From positions 51,511,757 through 51,575,756 of the forward strand of contig OZ022499.1 of the NCBI GenBank assembly GCA_963989385.1: DNA of 64,000 bases, in the 5' to 3' direction. The translations under genes and the position numbers were made by a program. The notes beneath the pieces were generated by a model. The model was not told the origin of the DNA and did no database searches. It saw nothing but the letters and a program-made list of their open reading frames with translations. Origin of the DNA: Ctena decussata. Its lineage: Eukaryota > Mollusca > Bivalvia > Lucinida > Lucinidae. Below, one piece after another: positions 25,801 to 37,800 of this stretch. Every line of letters begins with the position of its first letter. Positions within the stretch are counted from its first letter, which is position 1.

Positions 25801-28800
25801 AAGAGAGTATACCAAGCTTTAGGAACTGGTTTGCAAAAGCAAGCTAAACCATGTCCTTTGCCTGCATGTTCTTTATATAAGAAACAAGGTGTAAAATTAT
25901 TGATGCGCGTACAATGAAAAATATTCATTTACGAGTGTAAAGGTTAAATAAATTAGGATTTGATAGTTCAGCTTATAAAAATTAAAAAAAAAAATAAAAA
26001 AAAAAATTGTCCGAGTTAGGTTGTTAAAAAAATAATTTAGCTCCTTCAAGGTTACAAAAAAAGAAATTGTTTTTAGAGACCAGTGGAACAAAATCCCGTT
26101 TCCATCAAGAATACCAGCCCTCCCCCCCCCCCCCCCCCCCAACCCCCCACCCGAATATCAAATGGTCGGTCTCAAATGGTGACTCTGTAAAACTATCATG
26201 TCACTAGACTATTTAAAACCGATTTTATTAAGAGGGGCAGGCGAAATTTTCGGCCTCCAATATTAAGTCCAAAACTTGTTTTTCCCTATACATGTACATG
26301 TATATTGTAACTTTGATGGATAAATATGCTTAAGCTGATCTGCGTCAGCGCTGGGCGCACAACCATAATGTTGGTTTTGTCGTTTTCGCGGCTCATTAAT
26401 GTTTATTTCTGACGAGGTTTGTATGCATTATACAACATTACAATTGTCAGAGGACCTTTAGTATAAAATTTGAAAAGCACCTGTATATGTATTAGTTTCT
26501 GGAATCGAATTTCAATTTTTGCAATAAAATCAATCTTTGCCACAGATTCAAGATTTTTTTTATCATGGGTTTGTAAATCGAATAACCAGCCAATGGTTTG
26601 ATACAGTTATTAGTTCGTTTAAATACAAAACATAACTGACATTACATTAGTCTAATTGCTTTAATTATTGATATCGGTATCATTATTTGGTCGTTTTTTT
26701 AAACCCTTAGAGTATACAATTACTTTGTAAATATTTATGATTTTGATTCACACAGTTTCTAGCACTCGCTAAAAGAAAAAAATAAAACGCTAAACGGTAG
26801 GAAATTTTTTATTTAGCCTTTTCTTGAGTGGGGTGAACCAAAGTCACAGTCTGTGTTCTCTGAATTCATGCATTATAACGATGAAAGGGCTATTCTAAAT
26901 TCAATAATACAGTAATTAATGACAACAAGATCAGCAAGATGAGGAAAAGAAAATTTACCAGGAGAGAAGCTGCCGAAGGCAGTAGAGCCACAACGCTGAA
27001 GGGACAATGAAGTATTACCTTGCCTCGGTGTCTACCCACTAAACGCACGTGTTCTATGCCTGCCTGGTATATTACGTTTTCCTTTTTCAAGTTGACGTTG
27101 CATCGACGTTGAATGTAAATGTAGGCCTACCGTTTCAAACTGAGTGCGGAAAATGCTCATTTCTGTATTTAACTATACATGTATTAGGATCGCTAAGCCT
27201 AAATGAAAACCAGGCAAACAGCGCTGAACCAACACTGAATCAACGTTGATTCAACGCCATGACGTTGAAAGAGGAAAACGTAATAAACGTTGGTCAACTT
27301 CGTGTGCCTGCTAAGAGACATAAAGGACGCGCACACATTTTACAAGATGGTCCAGCATTGTGTTTTGACCCAGAGTTCGGCGTAAAGATTCGGAGTTCGG
27401 ATAAAAGAAATGGGTCTTTCATGAGTTTGGCAGGCTCGGAGTTCGGACTAAGAACGGGTTGTTGTCGGTTCGGTAGGTTCGGAGTTCGGACTAACTGTGG
27501 GTCCATGTTGGGTTCGGCAGGTTCGGAGTTCGGACAAAAAAGTGGGTCCATTATGTGCTCGGCATGTTCGGAGTTTGGACTAAAAATGGGTTGTTTGTCG
27601 ATTTGGTAAGTTCGGAGTTTGGACTAACTGTGGGTCCATGTTAGGTTCGACAGGTTCGGAGTTCGGACTAACTTTGGGTCCATGTTGGGTTCGGCGGGTT
27701 CGGAGTTCGGACTAAAATTGAGCCCTTTATGCATTTCGTAGGTTCAGAGTTCGGACTAACAATGGGTCCATGGTTGCAGGTTCGGAGTTCGGACTGACAA
27801 TGATTTCGGCATGAGACACTTTTCATACTTTGGATGGGTCGAAGTCCGGAGTTGACCTATGTTTTCCAAGTCTTTAGTCCGAACAACGGGTTTGCCGAAC
27901 TCATGTTGGACTCAATCCTAAGTCCGAACTCCGAGTCTGCCGAACCAAGGTTGGACTAGGTCTTTAGTCCGAACTCCGAGTCTGCCGAACTCATGTTGGA
28001 CCCAATCTTAAGTCCGAACTCCGAGTCAGCCTAACCTAGATATGACTCGGTCTTTAGTCCGAACTCCGAGTCTGCAAAACCTAGGTTGGAGTCGGTCTTT
28101 AGTCCGAACTCCGAGCCTTTATTCCGAACTCCGGGTCAAAACACAATCGCGGACCAACGTGGTATTTTAAGCTTGTCATCATCTGCAAACATCACCTCAA
28201 CGTCCATAGCCCGAACAAAATACGTCAGCTATGTCACTTCGACGTGAAATGACATATTCATCGTGTCATTTCACCGACAGTAATATGTCTTTGTTTCTGT
28301 TTTGTTTGCTCGGGGTATAAACTAGTCCGCCAATGCTCGATTCCTTCCGAGACTGTTCATCATATTTGGCTTCCCCCGAGACTATCCATTATCTCTTACT
28401 TCCTTCCAAGATTACCCTCCGCCAAATATGTCTTATTGCGGAGACTGTCCGCGTGATTTTGCTCCCTGCCGAGACACGCGGACAGTCTCGGCAGGAAGCC
28501 ATTTATTATGCACAGTAGTCTCGGCAGGAGGCAAGAGATCGATGGCTGTCTCGGAGGTTTACGATGGAAGCTATGTATGACAGACAGTCTCGGCAGGAAG
28601 CGAAAACTGGCGGACTAGTTTATACTCTGTGGGTGAGAATACTTACGAATACACTCTTGATTGTCTGGTATTCAGGCATCCCTTTGGTTACAGATAATCT
28701 ATCTTATTTGCCTGCAAAGTATGAATACTTACGGACACACTCATGAATGTCTGGTTCCCAGGCGCCTGTTTGGTTACAGACTACTGTCTCGGATGCTGTA

Positions 28801-31800
28801 TTCGCCAGAGTTGACAGCCTGTAACCTACATTGCATACGTGTATGCGTTTACTTCCAACGACACGACGATTTCCTAGAATAAACCCATTGCTTGATGGCA
28901 AGAGGTCGCTGCATTCTACAATCAAAATAAAAATCAAATAGAGTCGAACAATTTAATTGCCCTATGAAATGCAAATAGACGATTGCATGCTCATTTTTAT
29001 GACCTTTTGGAAAATAATGATTTTAACTGACAATAAATTGTTCAAGTTATATAATATCATTGTTTGGTAACCAGATGTAGAAAAGAATATCACGAGTGTG
29101 GCGCCGAAGGATAGCCACCACCAACAATGTAATAGGTTATTTTACGATTACGTTTTTTTTTTAAATAAAACTTATCCCACCCAAGAACCGTACTAAGCCA
29201 AATGATTTGATGCTATCCATCTATCCGCAACACGACACAATTAACAAAAGGAAGTAGGAAAATTCACAGGAACTGACACGATTCAATCCCACCCAAGACA
29301 CCATGTGAAAAAAGACAAAACAAAATTTGTCACCACCAAAGACATCATCATCAGCGGCAGCCAGATGAACAGCCAATTCACACGATGGTGGTCACCGGGC
29401 TACCTTAAACATCACAAACAGTATGTCAATACCAGTCATAGCAATAAACAGCACATAAGACAACCAAGAAAAAACAAAACAGAAGTGCCGCTTTGGAAAA
29501 GCTGTGAAATAACTGGGGGCTTAACCACTCAGTTTAAGATCGACCAACCCTCGGTCTTGCTTCTGTTTTGGTTCATCAGACACTTAATTGTTCAACCCAA
29601 CCGAAACAATTACCACCTACACAACAGGCCAACGAAAGCACCAATCCTGACAACAAGAACAAGTTATATGGAAAATATTAAACATCTATTTTTTACTTAT
29701 TTTTTATCATTTTATGTCAGGTCTAGCCTTAACATCATAAACAATATAGCAATAACAAAGCAACAAACAACACATAAAACAACCAAGAAGAACAAAAAAC
29801 AGAAGTGCCGCCTTGAGGCGGCAACCGATGGGGGTCGGGGGGGGGGGGGGGGGGCAATGAAATCACAAAGTGGCGTGTACGCTCAGTGAAGACTCAGGTC
29901 AGCCTTGCGTGCAGGCATTTGGTAGCGCATGCTCGGACAATAAAGCAAAATGTATTCTTGCTCCCCTTCACTTTTAAGGCAACACACGAATCTCTTCTAA
30001 GTTAAGTATGATATGAAGAATAGTTTGGAACCAGAGACACTAATCAGAGGGATAGGGGCCCTGAAATGTCAGATTCTGGAATAAACGTTTAACTTTTAAC
30101 ATTCATTGACCAGCATGACTGATTGGATTCTTCCCTGCTCCCATTTTTAGGCTATGCATCCTAAAGACCTTTTACTTGACCAGTTCTGGCCTGTGCATAA
30201 CAAAAAAAAAATTAGTCAACGTATTTTGCAAATAGGGAAGGTTCAGATCATTGGTATCCAGGCAGCAGTCTGCCCAGAGTCCTTTGTTGTATATATTGCT
30301 TAAAGTTCAATTTACCCAAGATATTGGAGAGACATATTTTAGAAGATAGCCAAGGCACTTTTAGCAAGGTCTACACTTGTTGCAAGTAGGCACTGTCTCT
30401 GTATGATGTTTGTATCATGGAACAACCTACAGCTTACTCCTGCAAGCTGAGATACAATTAAAATGAGTGTGCTTATTACTTATGAATGTCTGTTGCTATG
30501 AGCGCTTCAGATTTGCAGCGAAATGTAAATATTTTTAATGTGTCTGCCATCTACATTAAGAGTTGTCTAATGTGTTTGCTATCTATATTTTAGTCGCGAC
30601 ACGAGAAAACCAACAAAGTGGCATGTGCGCCTAGCGATCAATCAGATCAGCCTGGGCTTACGCCCAGTCTGATCAGACTCTTCGCTAAGCGTAATGAAGG
30701 TAGCTAAGGGTCTAAGCTATCTCCATGCGGACAGCGAAGACTCTGATCAGACTCGGCGGATTCCAAGACTGATCTGAGTCTGCGCTGGGCGCACAAACAC
30801 TTTGTTGGTTTTCTCGTGTCGCGGCTCATGTGGTGTTAGCTTTCATATAGAAGAATTGTTCTTTGCTAAATTAAATCTGCTGAACAGGTTATTCAGTTAA
30901 GTATCTGGGCTGTTGAGTCCTTGAATGGAAATCAAACAGTCAAAGGTTCAATTGATGGTCAGTAAGCTGTGGACATGAGCTGGATAGGCAATAACACGAT
31001 CAAATCAAACAAACGTATCAAATGCGTTTCTCCCATTACTACTTGTTTTGTCTACAATGCATTCAGCTGATCTTGCCTATAGAATATTTACTTAATATCT
31101 GCGATATCAATATTTCGCGATCTGATGAAAATGGCATACTGGCGCAGATGAATTTTCTTGTTCATGATATACCATGTCTCAAGATAAAAACTTTCCTAAT
31201 AAATCATATATTGTGACATCTATTAGAATCGCTTCAAGTCTGTCTCAAGCGGCCTAGTAGTTTCAGAGGGGAAGTCGTTTGACATTGTAGAAGGACGGCG
31301 ACGGATGACGGAGCCTGCCTATGCTATCAGCAGCGCCGGAGCCTTCGGCTCACTTGAGCTTACACTAAAGAAGATCCACCTTGACCTATATTCATGGTTC
31401 CTTGATTTAATGTTTTACCTTATACAAGTCTGCCTCAATGAACCTACAGGTGCCACTACCTTAATCAAGGCACCATCAAGGCATTAGGCTGGGGCATCCG
31501 TGTACTAAGGACACATTTATAGTTTTATATCAGTGACTTTTATAGCTAGCACAAAATATCAAACTTTAACTTATAAGGATTACATGGGATGATTTCATGT
31601 ACGCACAAAATATCATTAACAAGAGGGCCATGAGGCCCTGAATCGCTCACCTGAGTAAAAAAGTCAAGGGTCAAACAAAGGTTATCAGTTGAACAAACCT
31701 GATAGTTTGAAACTGACAAAATATGAGAGACATTCGTTAAAGGTCAAAGAATGACCTTGACCTCTTTTGCTAAAAATGTCCATGTACTCATTTATTTGAT

Positions 31801-34800
31801 TGATTTGTTTGACTATATTCACTAACTTCAGCGCCAAAATTTTCTACAAGTTCCATGAACACTTTTATTTAAGCATTTTTTCCATATATAAACACCAGAA
31901 AGCAAATTTCGCCTTGCAAAAAATGTCACAGTCAACCAAAGGTAATCATTTGAACAATCTTGGACCAAAATTTTCAAAACAAACTTTCCATGAAGGGAGT
32001 GACTATCGGCACGACCGTCTTGCGGATAAGAATCCTTATGGGCACGACGGTCTTGCCGATAAGAATTCTTATCCGCAAGACGGTCGTGCCGATAAGAATC
32101 CTTATCCGCACGACGGCGGTCAGATATTCTTTAGACGAAGTTGCAATCATTCTGAGAATTATTATTATTATGGTATAATAATATTATCTCATTTCTGTTT
32201 GTAAATAATTGTTCTTCAGTATTTGAGTCACAACACACAATGTTAATTTCAATTATTTTCTTATATTTCATCATGGAAGCCTTTTGACTGTCGGACATAG
32301 AGCCGGCGAGTAATTGCGAAAATGCGAATTATATATTTCAACATCAGTTAATGAATACTTTTTATCGGGTCGGATGATCAGGTGAACGTTTAAAACAAGT
32401 TTATTACAGTTGAAACACAGTCCGATGTGGGTATGATAATAGCTGTATATTGAACATTTGACATTAAATAATTCAGATTATCACCATAAAAGTATCGGCG
32501 GCAGTAGCGCAGTGGTAACGTGCGCGACCTTGCAAAACCTACGACCCGGGTTGAAGACCCCACTTTTTTTTTTATTATTATTATTATTTTTTTTTTTAAT
32601 AAAAAATCATTTGTCGCATAAAACATTTGCCAATTAATAGTTTATTTTGTTAAGTGAGATAAACTTATTTCTAACAAATCTTTGACCTTGACAGACAAGC
32701 TGAATCAGGAAAATATTTGATTGTGACCTGCTTGTGTCAGGCTTTTTTCCCAGCAAAGTTTTTGTCAATATTTTGTTTACGGCTTATTCCGTCTCATTCC
32801 AATCATTTTAAATTTATCAATGTATAATATGTGTTACCAATATAAAAGATGTTGAAATAAACCATTGATTTGAATTAGCGATAGAAACTAATCTTTGATT
32901 TTGACTGACAAATTACGGAATGAAATCTAGACTAATAAATCCTTTTAGAAAAATGTTGAAACCTATTGATAAATAGCATTACATAATGTAAATTTATTAT
33001 CGAACAAAATCAAATTTCTTGTAGCAGACTTAACTGATATAAAATGAGTCAAAAAAATGTTTGCCCTTGTCCAACAACTGAAATAAATCTTTGACCTTGA
33101 CCGACAAGTTAAAGACAGTTAGTCTGATAAATCATGCCTAACTTTCTTTTAATAACTTGTCGATCAAAGTCAGTTGTTCTACTTGTCTGATAAATATTGT
33201 CAGATATAACAATAGTTGGGTTGCACTTATTAGTTGTTGTTGTTTATTTATTAATTTTTTGAATTCTCAGGATTTGTACATAAGCAGAACAAATTAAAAA
33301 AAAATAAATTAAAAAATGGTAATAAAACCAATTTTTCAGTGCTAACTCATACTGTCACTCTGACTGAATACGTTGTTGGCCCCGACCTAAAGCTATATAT
33401 TTTAGTTGGTTGGGACCGGAGCCTTTTTGTCTGTTGCTTGGTCCACCGGGGCTCAACTGGTGACCTTCTTTTGCTTCAGATTTCCAGTGGGGTTGTTTGG
33501 CAGGACAGGGATCTCCACCTGTCAGACGGCCCGTTGTATCTGTTGAGTCCTCGTCTTTGCTTCTTCATGGTATTGAAATTTGATTTATGTGTTTACCGTG
33601 ATGATTCATTGACGAGTTAGAGGGTTATCATGCGAACCGAACAACTAACTAAATGTTTTGTACCACTTCAGTAACTGAGGGTGAGGTTGGGCCTGTAAAA
33701 TCGATTTAAGCCCCCCAGTAATTCATTACTGACCGTTCCAAGGCAGTAGTTCTGTTGTGGTTCTCTGTTGCCTGTTTTTGGTGTCAGAGTTTCTGTGATG
33801 TTTTACCTTATGTGTGTTCTTATTATTTTTGGCTCGGTTTGGGTTGCTGAGTGGCCACCTTTTGGGAACAAGCTGCTCACTCGGTTGGCCATATGTTCTC
33901 TGTATCTTGATTATTTGTAATCGTAGTTGTTTCCAACTATGGTTTGAGGGCTGGATTTGGATTTTGATTGTTTCAGTTCCTGGTCTTTGCATACTTTTTA
34001 CTTTTACATATATATGTATAAACGATACAACCTGTGCACATCGAACTGGAATATGCCCAAAATAAGATTGCCCCCGTTAGCGGTAAAGCTGGGTGCCGGT
34101 TCTCAGATGCTTTACCAACTAAAAGATGGCCATAAGATGCTTTTATTCCATTTTTAAAGTTATTTAATATCCTCCATATGAATTGCTGACACAGTGTTGT
34201 ATGAAACCATTGTAAGAAAGACCATAGCATCTGTAATGGAGTATATGATCGCCGTCGTGCGGATAAGGATTCTTATCCGCACGACCGTCTTGCCGATAAG
34301 GATTCTTATCCGCACGACCGTCTTGCCGATAAGGATTCTTATCGGCACGACGGTCGTGCCGATATCCTCAGCCTTCCATGAAATCTTGTCTTTTAGAATT
34401 TTTTGTATTGGACTATGCCGTTTAAAAGGTTCAGGTCAATCCAAGGTCAACATTTGAACAATCTTGACAGTACTCAAGATACAATGCTACATACCAAGTT
34501 TCAAGGTCATCTGTCAGTTGGTTCTGGAAAAGAAGATTTTTAAAGGTTTTGACCATATATGGGCATGGCGGCTAAATTGGTCACGAGACCTCGGTCAGTT
34601 GAACAAATTTTCGTTCCTTCAGCCCTTGGAGGCTCTACATGATATTCTTCTTATAACTGGCCGAGTGGCTTTATAGGAGATGTTTGAAATCGAAAAAATA
34701 TGAGAGTCCTGGGTCAAAGGTCAAAAATGACCTTAACCTATTACTAAACAATCTTCATGTACTCATTAAGACGACTGTATATACCAACTGTTACGCCAAA

Positions 34801-37800
34801 AACCTCAAAACTTTCCATCAAGTCTAATATTCTATCATTTCTCATATTTGACCTAGCCGTAAAAAGGTCAAGCTCAACCCAAGGTCATCATTTGAACAAT
34901 CTTGGTAATACTCGTGTACTACATATTGCATACCAAGGTTCAAGATCATCCGACAAGTGGTTATGGAGAAAAAGATCTCTGAAGCTTTTTACCATATATG
35001 GGCATGGCGGCCATGCTGGTCATGTGACCAGAACCGTTTGAACAAATTTTAGTTCCCACAACTCCTGGTGGCTCTATATGAAATTTGGTTACACTTTGCA
35101 CTGTGGCTTTTGAGGAGATGTTTGAAATTGTCAAAATATGAAAGCCCTTGGTCAAAGGTCAAAGAATAACCATGACCTATTGTTCTCATAAATGTTCATG
35201 TACCAATAACATGACTGTATATACCATTTTTTAGGCCAAAATTTTCAAGATTTTCTATGAAATTTAATGTTTTAGAATTTTCTCATACATGCCCTTGCTG
35301 TAAAAAAGGTCAGGGTCAACCAAAGGTCATCATTTGAACAATCTTCGTACTAACCGAGTACCGTATGCTACAAACCAAGTTTCAAGGCCATCGGTCAATA
35401 GGTTCTGGAGAAGAAGAGTTTTAAAGGATCTGTTCTGTGGTGCTCCTTCCTGCTTGGAACCTAGCCTGTTCCTCAGCGGTTACCTCTTCGGCTTGTGGTT
35501 TAAGCATGTTCAAGATGACTTTCAGCATAACTTTGCTTGAATGACTGATGAGGCTGATGGTTCTATAGTTCTGGCAGAGCTGTAGGTTGCCCTTTTTAGG
35601 AAGCGTAATAATTAGCGACTGAGTCCATGGAGTAGGTCAGTCTCCTGTTCTCCAGATCCTGTTACAGTTATCTGTTAAAACATCAATCATGGTCTCCCCA
35701 CCAGCTAGAACAAGTTCTGCTGGTATATTATCAACTCCGGCAGATTTCCCCTTTTTCAGTGCTGCAATTGCAATCTCAACTTCCTCACGAAGGATCGGTT
35801 GTTGATCTTCTTCTGGGGGCTGACTGCAGTCCGGAACAGCATTGTCACCGTAAGTCTCATGGTTGTATAGTTCTGAGAAATATTCTGTCCATCTACTGAG
35901 AATCTCTTGTTCCTCTGTAAGACAATTCCCGGACTTGTCCTGAATAGTCGTGGATCTACCCTGTTTCTCTGAAGTTAGATCCTTCACCAGCTGGTATGCT
36001 TTCTTGCTGTTGTTTTTGTTCAGGCAAGTTTCGATCTCCTCGCACTGACTAGCTATGCAGTCCTCCTTCGCTTTCTTCACTGCCTTCTGAATCCTCTTGT
36101 TTGCTTCCCTGTATTCTTCTGCTCCTCCTGCTTCATATAAAAGCATTAGAAAGCAAATTAAATTTCACCTTGCCGTAAAAAAGTCAAGGTGAACCAAAGG
36201 TCCTAATTTGAACAATCTTGGTAGTACCCGCGTACTCGATGCTACATACCAAGTTTCAAGGCCATCGGCCTATTGATTCTGGAGAAGAAGATTTTTAAAG
36301 GTTTTACCATATATGGGCGTGGCGGCCATGTTGGTCATGTGACCCAGATCATTTGAACAATATTTCGTTCCAACAAGCCCTGGAGGATATATATGAAATT
36401 TGGCTATAATTGGCCGATTGGTTTTAGGGGAGAGGTCATTTGATATTGTGAATGAACGACGACGGACAGCTCATATGAGCTTAAAAGGGTGCATGGATTC
36501 GAACAAGAACATACGCTAATTACTGCCTGGCGTCGTGTGAAAAAGTTTTTTAAGCCATGTGTGTCTAGCAAATACTAAAATGAGCCGAAACGACAAAACC
36601 AAAGAAGTGGCATGTGCGCTGAGCAAAGGCTCAGATCAGCCTGGGCAATCCCCACAATCTGATAAGACTCTAAAGAGTAGCTAAGACTCTCAGCTAGCTC
36701 AGTGCGGTCAGCGAAGACTCTGAGCAGACTGGGCGAATGCCCGGGCTTATCTGAGTGTTCGCTGGACGCACATGCCACTTTGTTAGGTTTGTAGTGTCAC
36801 AGCTGAAATAATCCTGTGCATTTGGGCACACCAAGAAGAGTTTTCACCATGTTTTTGTTGTTGATATAATTAGTCAAAACGAAACAACCACAGAGGCTAA
36901 GCTGAACGAATCCATCGTCGCGTTCCCTTTTCTACCATCTAGGCTATCGGAGGGCATATATACTTAGTAAAAAAATGAAGGATATTAAAATTCTATGATT
37001 ATTTTTTATTTTAAAAAAATGGTTATAAAATTTGATATGCATGCATTTAGTAATACTGGGAACTTTAGAAGATTTCAAATCAAGGTCACGCTTAAGTGAT
37101 TACTGTATAGTACCGCTCAAAATGTCATAACCCCCACAGCATAAATGTGACAGTGCCTGCGATTTTGAGCCTTGTGGAGGTGGGCCGTTGACGTCACGAA
37201 ACGTGAAATAAAAGTGACGTCACGAAATTCGCACGTAAAATTAATTGGATTGCCGCGCACTGAGTAATGCATTTCAAAGCATCACCTGAAAAGAGTGACT
37301 AAACATTTCTATCGGCATCTTTAATTTTCTTCATCTACACTCTTTTAAGATTATGTTCACATTACAGATCTTTGAAAAGCGATGTCACAAACCAGAATTA
37401 TAAACGTTTATCCAGCTAGTTTGTAAATTGTATCCAATCAGTGAAAGGAAAACAAAAATCGGGGTTGTGTGAATTTCGTTTGCTTTTGCAGTAAACATTA
37501 GCGCTATTGCTTTGTGCTTCTCGAAATCTCTTTTAGAAGCACTAATGAATATGAAAATGTTAAAAACAAAATTTCGGACTTCCGCTCCATAAGGCTCAAA
37601 ATGTCAGACACTGTCACAAATTATCAAACATGTATACCAATCGCTATATTGTTGCGTTTATTCGTTTTAAGGAGTTGAATAGTGTACCATAAGAAGGTCG
37701 CCGTACCCCTGTTACGTTAGTGACACAATAAATGCATTAGAAAATTGCCAAAAAATGTACAATCATGACTACCACTGCTCGTGCTCAGGATGTTCCTTAG

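Noticed and set aside
27259..27609. Frame with repeated GSEFG peptides
   Set aside because: It translates the inverted GTTCGGAGTTCGGAC minisatellite, and the opposite strand is open as well.
29305..29889. 194-codon plus frame
   Set aside because: It covers two degenerate repeat copies and a poly(G) run; composition is low-complexity N, T and K.
31960..34457. Frames with repeated IRILIRTTVLP-like peptides
   Set aside because: They are translations of the palindromic ~33-bp minisatellite cassettes.
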